Source of the DNA: Smittia aterrima
Taxonomy: Eukaryota; Arthropoda; Insecta; Diptera; Chironomidae
Assembly: GCA_033063855.1 (NCBI GenBank)
Contig: CP093831.1
Location: 23,374,001-23,438,000 of the forward strand
DNA length: 64,000 nt
Direction: 5' to 3'
In this document: positions 48,805-60,425 of the stretch, in pieces
How positions within the stretch are numbered: the stretch's first letter is position 1
Layout: each line of letters opens with the position of its first letter
Notes under the pieces: generated by a model
What the model was told of the DNA's origin: nothing
The model's input: the letters and a program-made list of their open reading frames with translations, nothing else
Databases searched by the model: none
Program-made: the position numbers and the translations under genes

Positions 48805-49736
48805 TTATTTCGTAATGAGAAGTCTTCTGAATGGGATTTGTGAGAAAAATTCATTCAGCGTTTGAAGCATGATTGGTTCCCATTGCTTTGTTGTCTCATT
48901 GAGCATGTCCTTGTAAAGAAGTCGCCAGTATTGATTAAAGAAAGTATTGGCAATTTTGTCTGAAAAGTTTTCCAAGGTCAGAAATGTTTATGAATTGAAT
49001 TTTGGATCTTACTCAAGGATTCGTCTGGGAAAACCCCAGAGACTGAAATGTCCATGTCGGTGATGTCAGTTGGGACGATTTCGGCTTGAATAATCTTCAT
49101 GAAACCTTCGCCGTTAATGTTTTCGATGATGCCTCTGATATTCCATTTGGCTTTGATTTCTTTCATGGTAATATTGAAATCTCCTTTCGATGGAAACTCC
49201 AAATTTCTAATTTTCATGTTTGCGTTGTAGTTTGCGCTTGTGAGCATCTTTGGAACAACGATTTCGACTTGCAACTTCATGTTGCCTTCTTTGAAATTAG
49301 ACCTCACTGATTGCACTTTGGCTGAACTCAATCCAAAAGACTTAATGTTTCTCAAATGGAAGTCTCCATTGAAGAACTCGTTGTTCTTAAAATTGAACGT
49401 CACGGAATCGGAGACGAAAGGATCAATCTGTGGAAGTTTAATTCCATTTTGACTCTTTCCTCTCGATGCCGGCAAAATGGTTTTAATCGACTCTTTGATG
49501 CATTCATTGCGCTTTGGATCGTTGAGCTTGCAGATGTGAAGAAATGAAGCTGAAAAGATTAAACAGAGAGATATTACTTGATCGGCCTTGAAAGGTTAAT
49601 GAACTCGTTTGGCATGTGACCAAACTCTCAAATAAAATCGAGTTCTACAAAAATTCTTACGTAGTTCAATGTTTGAGGCAATTTCCCTTCCTAGTGTGAC
49701 TGCTATCAAACACGCGACGACAATTATCACTTTCAT
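48805..49736 (-). CDS. Takeout/juvenile-hormone-binding-like secreted protein 3
   Basis: Exons are 49736-49661, 49549-49013 and 48959-48805, giving 255 aa. It has a signal peptide (MKVIIVVACLIAVTLG), the cysteine-containing PSFLHICKLNDPKRNEC and the body motifs KLPQIDPFVSDSV, GIIENINGEGFMKI and SGVFPDESL. The final exon contains YWRLLYKDM and RRLLITK. All three intact copies use a 76-nt first exon and phase-1 junctions, which supports the models. It shares its 5' half with takeout 2 and its 3' half more with takeout 1, suggesting past exchange between copies. Confidence 0.85.
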
Positions 49737-50849
49737 TTTCAATCTTTAAATGATGTTCTGTCTCGGATCAGAAACACGCAACGTCTGGAACACTAAAACA
49801 AGAAATCTTTCTGTTTTATACAAGTTGAGAACTCCAATAGTTGTACGTTTAAACTTTAAAGCAACTTGGTTGGCGGGTCGAGTTGAAAGTTGCGTCAATC
49901 CTGTTTATAAAAAAGTTATTAAGAAGATCGGAAGTTCTTTACCGTTCAAAGACCGGAAAAAGAATTTGTGAATTGAAAAAGAATTTATGAGCTTCATCAG
50001 TCGCTGATAAAATTTATTCCTTGATGATCCCGTGAAGGACGCAAACCACTCGACGAACTTGATGCAAGTACCAAACATCTACTTAATACCACGACGAAAT
50101 AATTTCCTCTGTAAACAACCGAACAGAAAATAACAGAAACTGGTTTCGCTTTTTTCGAGACATTTTTAATTTTTGTTTGTAAACAAGTTGCACAAAAACT
50201 CTTTATTTCTTCATTCGCGAATCAGAAACAATCGGCGTCTGACGATGAAAAGCAGTCTAGAGTAACGGTGATGGACTTTCAACGTTTTAGAATACTTCGG
50301 AACCATCTCTGAATACAAGACTCAATGTGCTAATTGCGTTGTTTGCTGCTCCGTTCAATTGATTTTCCTTTCGAGCCGGCTCACGTTGATGCTTTAATTC
50401 ATGTTCACGTTTTCACGTTAATCAATTTGCAAGAAAACCCAATAATCTCATTCCGACGTTTACATCGTTATCGGCTTAAACTCATCAAGTTTCATAAAAT
50501 ATGTTTCACGGTTATTTACGCAACGAAGTGAATCTAATCGCACCCTTCGTTCTAATGGGAGAAAACTTTCACGTTTAAGCTTTAAAAGCTTAGCTTTTTA
50601 TTTTTCTTCTCACTCTCGTGCTTTCAACAGGTTTGAGCTCCTTCTGTTTACATTAAAATTATTACACTCAGTTCGTGTGACTCAAAATGGTTTTATTGAT
50701 CTCGCTCTCAAGCAGAAGAAAACGAGTTTCTCTGAATAACAAAAACAAAACTTTGTTGTTAATTGTTTTAAGCCGAAAGAGCTCGTTCAAAATAAATTCG
50801 AATCAGTTCTTCTTAAGACACTCACTTCAAAGGAGATACTTCAGAATCA
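49737..50849. other. Spacer between takeout 3 and the protease gene
   Basis: The left part is duplicated takeout flank. The two genes diverge from this region (takeout 3 on minus, protease on plus), so both promoters must lie in it. No additional gene is seen. Confidence 0.5.
49813..49820 (-). promoter_or_regulatory. TATA box of takeout 3
   Basis: TATAAAAC on the minus strand, about 77 bp upstream of the start codon, followed by a flank shared with the other copies. Confidence 0.5.
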
Positions 50850-51952
50850 ATGAAGATTAAATTCTATTTTTATTTCTTGGCAATTGCTGAGATAATTTAT
50901 TGCGTTAAAAGTCAAAATGTTGGAAACGAGAGAATCAGTCAAATTAGTGAGCGAATCTTCATCAGAACTTCAAGATAACAATTTTCAATATTTTAGAATG
51001 TAACGAATACGCTAAACTCGCTGAGAAAGTGACACTTTACACTTCTTTGTCGCTTGACTCAACTGTTCAGGACTTGAAGAAAGAATATTGCGATATCTCC
51101 GCGGGATTGATTGTCGATGGAGTCAAGGCAAATCCAAACGAATTTCCGCACATGACTGCCATTGGATATAGAGATATGAATGGAGAAATAAATTTCATTT
51201 GCGGAGGATCTTTGATAAGCGAAAGATTCGTCATGACAGCCGCTCATTGCAGTCGAAACGAGTGAACCTCAACAATTTCTTTTATAAACTTTCAAATTAA
51301 CTTCAAAAAAAATTTTTCAGTCAATTCAAGGCAACGATTGTGAGACTGGGAACTCTTAAACTTAAATCCAGCGAGCGTCGTAGTCCCGCGAAAGATTACG
51401 AGATTCAAACCTTCATCGTCCATGAAGATTACGATCCCCAAACGAAACAAAATGATATCGCGCTCGTTAAACTGAAGGAAGCAGTTGATTTGTCGAACTC
51501 TCAGAGGATTCGACCGGCATGTCTATGGCAATCCGATAAATTCAATCAAGATTACGCTATCGCGACGGGATGGGGAGCTTTGCAAAATCAAGGCGAAGGC
51601 TCGAATGAGTTAATGAAAGTGAAACTTGATTTACTGGATTCCGATGCATGTCAGTCTCTCCTAGGATCAAGCATTTCGATTGGGGCAGGTCAGTTCTGCG
51701 CGGGTTTATCAGGAAAACGTGACACGTGCCAAGGAGGTAAATGATTATTTAAGAAAAAGAAATTTCTTTTAATTAAAATCTTTCTCAGATTCTGGTGGCC
51801 CAGTCCAAGTTGTTTTGCCAAAAAATAAATGCGTCTCATTTGTCATTGGCGTGACATCGTTCGGCGATCAATGCGGAACCTCAACTTCACCTTCTGTCTA
51901 CACGCGCGTCTCATTTTACTTGGATTGGATTGAAGCGAGAGTGTGGGCGTGA
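50850..51952 (+). CDS. Secreted trypsin-like serine protease
   Basis: Exons are 50850-50946, 50997-51261, 51321-51736 and 51789-51952, giving 313 aa. A signal peptide (MKIKFYFYFLAIAEIIYC) is followed by a short Cys-containing N-terminal segment (KCNEYAKL) and then the protease domain, which begins AGLIVDGVKA. The catalytic triad is present: His in MTAAHC, Asp in NDIALVKL and Ser in GDSGGP. Asp six residues before the Ser (RDTCQGDSGGP) predicts cleavage after Lys or Arg. The Ser codon lies at the start of exon 4. The activation site (before GLIVDG) has no clear Arg or Lys, unlike most insect zymogens. No full clip domain is visible. Possible roles are immune cascades or digestion. Confidence 0.9.
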
Positions 51953-52284
51953 AAAAATATCCTCAACTCACTTGATGAGAAAATATTATTAAAAGCTTAA
52001 AAATAAATTTTAAATGTAAACAAAAATAATCTTTGCTGTCTCATTAGAGTTCTGTTTATCAAGTAAAACCTTCTCTTGCTAAACGTGAAGCATCTCACGT
52101 ATTTCGTTTGTTTGGAGACTGAAGCACGCTTGATCTTTCACAAACAGGTTTCGATCATTCGCACCTCAAACTTTTTATTATTCGCAAAGCTCAACATTCT
52201 TCTTCAGCCTTAGTCATGTGATTGATCTGAAGTCGCGATTGTCTCTTCTGAAAGTGATTCCCAATTTATATTGAAAAATCAAAC
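51953..52284. other. Spacer between the protease and the cuticle-protein gene
   Basis: The poly(A) signal AATAAA for the protease is near 52003. The remaining sequence must include the cuticle gene promoter. No other feature is evident. Confidence 0.5.
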
Positions 52285-52728
52285 ATGAAGTCTTTGTTTA
52301 AGAAATTTTGTTGTTTATTCGTTTTCTTCATTCTGATAAAAGTTCTCAAGTCAAAGCCGGTTGACAAGTTAGTGAAACGTGAATCATTCCAGAACGAAAA
52401 TTATTATAACTTCACGTGCGGAAAATATTTAAATTTGTTGAGTTATTTATAATGTGTTAAAGACCTTGTAAATTGCAGATACGAACTCAATAATGGTTTG
52501 GTTAGGAAAGAAGAAGGAGAGCTTCAAACTGACGGAGACTCATCGTACTACCGAGTAAAAGGATTTTACAGTTTTGTGGCAGGTGGCGTACGACGAATTC
52601 ATGTCATCTACACAGCTGACGAAAATGGATACAAAGCGAAAGTGATAGACAAACTCTCCAACATTACGATGAACAGCTATAATCGTGTCAGCGAAGCAGT
52701 CATCAAAACTTTGATTGGCGGCGGATGA
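52285..52728 (+). CDS. RR-type (chitin_bind_4) cuticular protein
   Basis: Exons are 52285-52415 and 52479-52728, giving 126 aa. A signal peptide (FKKFCCLFVFFILIKVLKS) is followed by NFTYELNNGLVRKEEGEL, then VKGFYSFVAGGVRRIHVIYTADENGY. This is the extended Rebers-Riddiford chitin-binding pattern (tyrosines, G-Y-S/F-x3-G, then Y-x-ADENG-Y/F). The product is expected in cuticle or another chitinous layer. The intron lies within the Y-E motif as in many short RR proteins, with an unusual GTGCGG donor. A poly(A) signal AATAAA follows within about 20 bp of the stop. RR-1 versus RR-2 class cannot be settled by eye. Confidence 0.85.
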
Positions 52729-52914
52729 GTCAAAGAAACAAATAAAAATATTTTCAATGTATTCGCAGAGTTTGAAAATATTTAATGAACACGTTTATTT
52801 GCAGACTTCGAGTCTGGCTTGTCGCATTTACTTTGTTGTTGCGTTGTTTCTCATTACGGTAAGATTTGTACGAAGTGTGTAAGTTTGCGCCTCTTATGTC
52901 TTTAAAGTTCTCAC

Positions 52915-53087
52915 CTTATTGCCAAGCTTTTTGACTTTAAATGATTCCAGCGCTGATTCATTTCATCCAATCGACGCTGAAGCATAATCGCATTCTCTTG
53001 CGATCATAGCGAGACGAGCAATTTTCATCCGGTTCCATCGAGACGATCGTACACCACGCGATGCGCTTCAATTTCCGATTGCAAATC
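52915..53087 (-). pseudogene. Dead copy of a dystrophin exon
   Basis: Its reverse complement aligns without gaps to the 173-bp dystrophin exon at 4947-5119. It keeps the AG acceptor and GTGAGA donor. Several substitutions have introduced two in-frame TGA codons (at the equivalents of the Arg in GTGRK and the Thr in SLTSQ). It therefore cannot encode a spectrin repeat. It was carried as a passenger of the duplication. Confidence 0.9.
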
Positions 53088-53490
53088 CTGAAAAGATAAT
53101 TCAGAGGAAAATGTAATTAAAACCTTTTGAGTTATGAGTCGATGAGAATTGTGATGACGCGATGGAAGATTTTCTTTTTATATTAACGACACGTTGTAGA
53201 AGCAAGAGAATGAAGCATAAATTTTAAATTACGACTCGGCGAAGGAATTAAAGCAGTTTTGTGGATTAAGCTTTCAGTTTTTCTCTGCTTCGTGCAATTA
53301 AAAATTTAATCTCTACGGCGAGGAAAACGTTAAACGAGAAATGGAGACGAAAGAAAATTATTTGAAACGAGAGAACCATTTCAAGAGTTGAAAGACAAAT
53401 TTAAAGTTTTTCTAAACAGCCTTTTATTTCAGTTTTAAGTTGTGAGCTTGTCTCGCTCGTTTTCATATAAAAATATCTTTTGGAACAATG

Positions 53491-55123
53491 TTACCAGAAT
53501 TTGTTTCTCGAATACTTAACAATAACGAAATCGATTCCATCTCGTTGAAATTTGCGTAAAATTGCTTCTTTCTCTTCATCTGACTTGAATGCGAATTGTC
53601 CCTCGCGAATTTCCATGGTTTTCAAGTTCTTGCAGTTAGAGAGGATCATATCGAAGATTTTCTTTGAATTATCAAATTCTATTCCTAATTTGACGCGTCT
53701 AAGCAGAGGCCAACCTTCAGTGATTATTTTGATATCCTCTTCAAATAAATATCCTGAAAGGATACGTTGTACTTCGAATTCTTCGATGTTTGGCATTACT
53801 CTAGTCATTAGTTTCCATTCTTGCGGTTTGTAGTTACGGAGCTGATTGATATGAATCTTTTTCAAACTTGGAATATTCACTCCTTCGCAAGCTTGAGTAA
53901 AAATGCCGGAGAATTTGAGATCATTGAGCTTTTTGAGATTATTAGCGATGAACATCGTTAGATACTTTGAAAGATTTGATTCGCGCAGATCCAGAGTTTG
54001 AAGATTTGGAAAGTTTCTGATGAATCTTTTCATTCTTGTCAAATCAGTTCTTGTGTAACCATGTATTCTAAGCTTTTGAACTGAGAAGTTTGGACGAATA
54101 TTGAGGTAAAATGATTCTTCTTCTGGTAGGTCAGCGGGGAAAACGTACAATGATTTTAGTTTGCGAAATTTGTTGAAAATCATCTCGAAAACTGATGCTG
54201 GGACGCCATGTTCGATTTTAAGTTCCTCCAAAGTATTCACAAACTGTTTCATGAAGAGCAGTAAGTTTTCTTCGGAGCCGAACAAGTCTGTATAAGTAGA
54301 GAGCGAAAGTTTCTTGAGAGGAAACTGCATCAATCGAATTTTTTCAAAACGGATGTTGCTGATGCATACAGCGTCGCAGTATTCAATTATGAGGTTCTCG
54401 AGGCTTTTCTGATCGGCCAGAAATGAGATGAATTCAAAAAGATTTACAATCGTTACGTATGGGATTATTAAGCTGGTCAACTGAGCTGATTCAGGAAACT
54501 TTAGAATCTGAAATTAAACTTTTCAAATGAAGGAAATCTAAGAAAAACATTTTAAGTAATTCGACTTACTTTAAAACCAACCACGATCAACTCCTTCAGA
54601 CGATTAAGAAGACTTAGATCGATATCCCAATCCGCCTCGTAAATGGTCAAGGTCTCAAGTTTCGTCATTGATGCAAGTAACTTGTTGAAATTTGCCTTGC
54701 TTTCCTCTTTTAATGCGTGGCTTTCAATCTCGAAATTTCGCAAGTGTGAGCAATTTGTCAATATCGTTTTAATCAATATTATTTCATGTGACGTTAGAAT
54801 TCTCTTCACACATTTGTCACCGAATATCTTGATCTCTTGATAGTTGCGTGTAAACTTCTCTGGCAGCATCTGAATATCTGCATGTCGAGAAACATCCAAT
54901 TTAAGATTGATCTTTTTCATGATTGTTGCGTCCTGTCCAATAATTTCGTTCCATCTGAAATTCAAACTTGCATAAAACCAAGAAACAAACAAAAAAATGT
55001 TAAAACTTACTTCTTGCAGACGAGAGATGCTTTCTTCAAAGTTTTGACATCCAAATACTGAAGAATGTTTGTCAAGATCTCGTTCGGCAGATCATTCAAC
55101 TTAACTTCTTGTTCCTGATTCAT
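53491..55123 (-). CDS. F-box/leucine-rich-repeat protein, copy 2
   Basis: Exons are 55123-55011, 54954-54570 and 54507-53491, giving 504 aa. The F-box is at residues 7-42 (LPNEILTNILQYLD, SLVCKKWNEII). LRRs follow (LRNFEIESHALK, LEELKIEHGVP, LQTLDLRESNL) up to the last stretch FVIVKYSRN. It has the same intron sites as copy 1, and all frames are intact, so both paralogues are probably functional substrate adaptors of SCF-type ligases. By eye, amino-acid identity to copy 1 is around two thirds to three quarters, clustered in patches, with small in-frame insertions and deletions (for example a shorter segment after DVSR). A poly(A)-type signal lies within the shared 3' flank. Confidence 0.85.
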
Positions 55124-56638
55124 TTTAATTACTTCACGATGCACTTTAGACTCGAAAAAATATTAAATTTGCATTTCCGCGTGCGCAATCTTTCTTCAAT
55201 TGAATCGGTTGTAAATAAACAAGGGGAAGGAAAAGTTTCGAATGATTGTAAAAGTTCGTTAAAAGTTGATATTAAAAAATAATTTGTTTGCTTATTGAAT
55301 CATCATTGATTAAATAGAATTAGTATTTGATCTAAGTGAAATTTCCTCGATCGACTGAAACAGAAAATTTCCCACATCACTCATGAAAAAGATTTTAAGA
55401 GTTGAAAGAAAAAAATTAAAGTTTTCATTTAAATTTTTCTAGTTCATGGTTTGTTCTAGTCTGAAACTTAAAAAAACTTTTGTCCTTTTTGTTGAAATTG
55501 TTTGAAACAAGTTGAAGATAAAAACAGACACCGCATAAAAGTATCAACGTGAATTATTTAAAAACAAAAGTTTTAAGCTTTTTCTGTAATACCGAAGCTT
55601 CTTCTCTCTCTTGCTTTGACCAAAGGATTCTTCAAACAAAACAAATTGTGAAACACAAAAGAGTGAAAGAAACATTTTTCTCTTGTTTTTCGTTTCCATT
55701 AATTTCACCAACGACTGGATTATTCGGGATTACGTCTCAGTAAGGCTATGAAGGCTAAAGAAAGTTTTCGGGGAAAAGGCAAAGACGAGAAATGTGAAAT
55801 TTATTGTTCGGTGAGGAGAGAGAGTGAGAAAGATAAAGAGATAATGGCCCATTGAGAGATCAACGACAACAAGAAAAACTTAAATGAATTATGATCGGTC
55901 TCGTTCTGATTTAGCCTTTCGATCACGAGAAACTTCTTAGAGAGCCACGAGAAGAATAAATCATTCGACGAGGTCCATGAGAATCGAGTTGCTGGTGAGA
56001 TATTGAAGGCTCATAATTCGGTTTCGTGTACATCTGCAGAGATGTGAAGCCCCAGGTTGCCAACAAACCAACTCTCGTTCCTCTTCGCTCACAAACTAAT
56101 AGAAAAACACGAAATGTTTTCATTATTCGTGCAGCCGCAGACGGAAATAACAGCAAGCGAGACGAGCAGGCAAAAAGTTTTCATGTTTTCCGGTTTGCCG
56201 AGGGAATTGTTTTTGGGCCGAAGCGAGTGAGATAAATGTCTGATAGCACAACAAACTGCTGCAAGCTCCCGACCCAATATCTAATTCAATGATAGTTTTT
56301 TCTCCTCTTTCACTCTGATTAGGTTTGCTCAAGAGATTCGAAGACGAAAGAGATGTCGGATGATTTATTAAACGTCCTTTGAACTTCGAGAGATCGAAGA
56401 TATGAATTGGACTTGAATTTTTTTCACTTTTTTCTTCCTTTGCTAAGCGGAAATCTTTGAAGGAATGAACAACTGTTCTTACGAAATCCCATCACGAAAC
56501 GGTAATTGAATTGAATGAGCTTCAATGCACTTTCCTCTTTCTCTCTCTCATTCGCTCTTCATTCAAAATGAAACTTGAAACGAAGAAAAACGATTTCAAA
56601 GCGAAAGTCCATTTGATTATGAGCTTTCTCTGTCAGAT

Positions 56639-59638
56639 AGGTCTGGTGCATTAAATTGGAAGCAAAAATTTGCGAGCAAGAGGATGAAGAAAGGTCAGTC
56701 GAATGAATAGAAAAATTGAGTAAGAACGTGCTTAAATATTTCACACCAGAGAGAGAGAAAAATTTTCGTTTTTCTGAGGATTGCAAAACGGAAAAATCTT
56801 TTTCATTTCCGACTTAACTCGAAAAGCTTTCAGACTCGTAACAATTGAAAGAAAAGTTTCCTTAGAAACTCATGTGCAAGAGATAAATTTCTTTATATCT
56901 TCTTGATTGTGGAAATGCCAAAGCTTCTAAGAACATATTTTTACATTCTTAGGTTTACACTGAAGAAGCATAAGTTGTGAGTCGTGATAATGAAAACTCA
57001 AGTGAATATTTCTTGGTTTATTGAAAACATTTTGTGATTTATCTTGTGAACAAAGTTTCTTTCAAATAGCTCGAGGATTATTGGCTTCTCGTGTCAATTA
57101 AAGAAACAATTCTCGGTTTGAGAAATGATTAAGAAATGATTAAAAGCCTTCGCTTCATGAACGATTTACTTTTGACATTCCAACTTTTATGAGAAATATT
57201 TAAGTGAAGGCGATAAATCATCGGTTTATGGAAAATGTTTTTCTCACTCGCACAATTCGATATTTTATGATTTTGCCGAAACTGCGAGGCCGCCTCCCGA
57301 AAGGCACAGACATGAGCATATTCAGACTAAGAATGATGAATCGAGAAGAAGGCAACGAGCAGATTGTTTTCTCGAAGATTAAATTTTCAATTTCGAGCCG
57401 GAAATCGAGGAAGACCCAAAAAGTTTTCTCACATTCGTCGTAAACCTTGAAGCGCTCAACGAAATCAATTTTGATTTGGTTAAGAAGAAAACAAATTTAA
57501 ATTCAATTTAATATTTTTTGGATCTATGAAAAATTCATGATACAGCTTATGAGAGTTTTATAATTTGAAATGCAATTGATGATTGAACATCTGCTCGATT
57601 CCTGTTTACAGTTTCCTGAAGTTTCTCATCGAGAAAAGTCAACCAAACTCGGTTTGTGTGGCAAATGTGTCAAACTACCGAAAATAAAAACTTGATTTGC
57701 TCGAATTGCACTAAACTTTTCTCTTTCGGGTTGAAGCGGTTGAAGACACGAAACATAAATAAGCAAATCAGCTTCGTAAAATGTGGAAATGAAACAATCG
57801 AGAGAAAACGAAGCTCAACAGATTTTTATTGACAATTTGACAATTTTCTTCCGGAATTGCAAAGCAAATTTTCCGTTCCGATGCTGCTTTCTCGTTCAAT
57901 GTTTTATTTGCAATCGTAAAATTTTCTTCGAGTCCCGCAGAGACTTCAATTAAAAAGTAGCAACAAATACTCGAACTTGAATCCAATCAATAACATTTTA
58001 AAGTGAACTCTGATCAATTGCAAGCGAGCAGAAAGTTTCTCCTTCTTTAACAAGCAATAAATTCTCTCAGGATCAAAACTCCATTCACAATGTAACTCAA
58101 ATCATCTTTGTTGTGTTAACTTTTATTTTCTTTTTATCGTTGCGCAAGAATTTATGGAAACTTCATAATTTTTTCTTGTGCAATAAAGAAAGTCTCGCTT
58201 TATGATGTTTCTGCAATCTTCTCGAGTCGTCAACAAAATATTCATGTCGTTAAATCCTTGAATACTTTGTTAAAATCTTCTCCATAACCAAATTGCAATA
58301 GCCAGCGGATTAAATGGGATCAAAAAATATTTTCAAGTTGAAAAACATTTTTTTTATTGATTTTTCTTTTTCAACTAGTTTTTGTTCATGTAAATACGCG
58401 AAAAGCAACGTTTTGCATATGAAATGTGTGTGCCCGGAGAAGCGAAATGAAATTGTAATTCTCTCATAAATCATTTTAAATATTCATAAATGCAGCGAGT
58501 GACGGTTTTAATGGAAAACAGCGACACATTAAAGTCCGCACGGCAATGAGAAAATCGATCGGAAAATACATTAAGTGATTTTTTATGCCACGTTCAAAAA
58601 GCGATTCGATGCTGCGCTGATAAAATTAGCAACAAAGAGAACATTGCTGATAAAAATGAAATATGGACAGAACTTGTCTGATGTCGGTGATGAAAATTGT
58701 CTGGGGAAACTTGTTTTATGTCGACTGAGATAGTTTATCAGTCGACAGTGCTTTAAACACTGCACTGAGATGCTTGAGGCAAAATCAGAGCAATGAGATG
58801 CATCCGTAGCTTCTCATAAAGAGTCGAACGAGCAGTCATTGAGGTCTTCTGTTTATTTTCAGTCCACGTTTCGATGATGAGAGAATGTCATCAAAATCCT
58901 CTCACGCAAAAATATTTCTCTCACAATTTCGAAGAGAAATTTTTTGTAAAATGATTTTGTCGCACGAAACAATTTTATTATGCTAAACGAAACCAACGAA
59001 GGTTCTTCCCTTCTCAATGTGTAATGAAATCTTCACTGTGACAGAAATTTAATATCCATGATTGAATTGAAAAGATCCAAAGGTGATTTGGGGTTGGATT
59101 AAGAGCAACATATGTTTTACGCTTCAGCAGTTTTCCATTAACAATGATTTTTGTTATTATCAGGTTGATGTCTCTCATGAACTTCTAAAAAGTTAATTAT
59201 TGCGGCATTTGAAGAGAAACAGAGTCAAAGAAATCGCAATAAATCATTGAAGGCTTGAGAATAATTCAAAATTTGTCAGAAGCTTTCAACGGAGCTTAAA
59301 GCTTTTAAAAAAGCTTTCCAACAAAAAGCTTTCTGTTCAAATTTGAACTTTTTAAATCAACGAAGAGTTATGTAAACATTCTGATGATGAACTTTAAATT
59401 ACCTTCCGCAAAACCATCGTTAGTTGTAAATAACAAAAGTTTAAAGGTGAATCACACTGATCAGTGGCCGAGTTTGGCGATTAAAACTTTGTCATTATGA
59501 TATGAATCATGATGAAACCGTTTGTTTAATTGCGCGCAGACTTTTTTTTTATAAATTCTCGGTTGATTTTGTTATTTGCTCACTCGAGTTTGTTGCCGCG
59601 TGGGTTGTTGAACAAGAAAATATTTTTTGGTTTTCAAG
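56639..59638. other. Intergenic region without a recognisable gene
   Basis: Three kilobases of AT-rich sequence. The open frames present are short and without domains or splice signals. No repeat structure was noticed. Confidence 0.5.
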
Positions 59639-60425
59639 ATGAAAGGAGATTTCGTTTTACTTCTTTTGATGATTTCAAAGTGCACAACCTTTGAGGTTCA
59701 GGTAGATTAAATCTTATTAAATTTATCTTGAAATCTTTCTCTGAATCTCATTTCTTTTAGCCTCAATACGCGCATTATAATATTCCATTAACCACATTGC
59801 GATATTACCACACGGGAATGGAATGTTCTGGTTCCTTGACTTGCATTCTTCCGAAGTGTGAACTTACTCCGAATGAATATGGTCCAGCAAAAATCTCCAC
59901 AGGTTGCACTCTCCTTCGTCCACTTACGAAAGTATTTGTAAGTTAATCAGTGAGGCTCCTAATTGTTAAAACAAATCGAAAGTTTATTTAAAGGTCCAAC
60001 AAATCACTGAACGTAGAATCGGACTCGGAGAGTATCGTCCAATTATTTCGTATCCTCCTTTCGAATGGTGCGAAGTCATGTAAGAAATCATTCTGTCGCA
60101 AGAATCAATTTTATTATTCTCATTTTATTACAGGATGAGCTCATACTTCAATCCTATCTACAAGATGGCTGTGAGCGTCGTTAGCAACTCTGTTCCGGAA
60201 CTTCTTCACCTTTGTCCTTATTGGGTAAATTTAGTTAGAAAAATAAACTGCAACTCATGATGATTTCTATTTATTCAGGGTCCAGTCTATGCAAACAATA
60301 TCACGCTCAATATGGAGAAAGTCTTCATGCTCTTCGCTCCAGGAGAATATTCAAACACGATGACAATCTTCGATGACGCAGATCAGAAAATTTTCACCAT
60401 CAGAATCTTGTCAGTTGTAGTTTAA
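59639..60425 (+). CDS. DUF1091-type (MD-2-related lipid-recognition-like) secreted protein
   Basis: Five exons are predicted: 59639-59701, 59761-59937, 59994-60079, 60134-60224 and 60279-60425, with consistent phases and a total of 187 aa. A signal peptide (MKGDFVLLLLMISKC) is followed by a Cys-containing N-terminal half. The C-terminal half has the DUF1091 hallmark: LLHLCPYWGPVYANNITL, then a LFAPGEYSNTMTIFDD stretch and a final beta strand KIFTIRILSVVV. Family members in flies include CheA/CheB-like proteins linked to gustatory hairs and pheromone response. The function here is unknown. None of its exons exceeds 60 codons, so it is easily overlooked in frame scans. Confidence 0.75.

Larger units (their letters stand above)
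46560..50510 (-). repeat. Tandem duplication of a second takeout unit (about 46560-48445 and 48790-50510)
   Basis: The upstream flanks match in order. A stretch with AAGTTATTAAGAAGATCG occurs at about 47694 and 49913. A block from CGAGCCGGCT through TCGTTATCGGCTTAAAC occurs at about 48298-48412 and 50374-50480. The genes share intron positions. The GBP relic lies between the two units. Confidence 0.7.
52909..56638 (-). repeat. Right, inverted copy of the 3.7 kb duplication
   Basis: This is the reverse complement of 1379-5124. The outer border lies near 56638 (reverse complement TCTGACAGAG). The inner border lies at 52909, just past the donor of the copied dystrophin exon. The noncoding 55550-56580 part is nearly identical to the left copy; the F-box exons are not. 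The left copy has additional sequence around 2660-2880. Confidence 0.9.
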
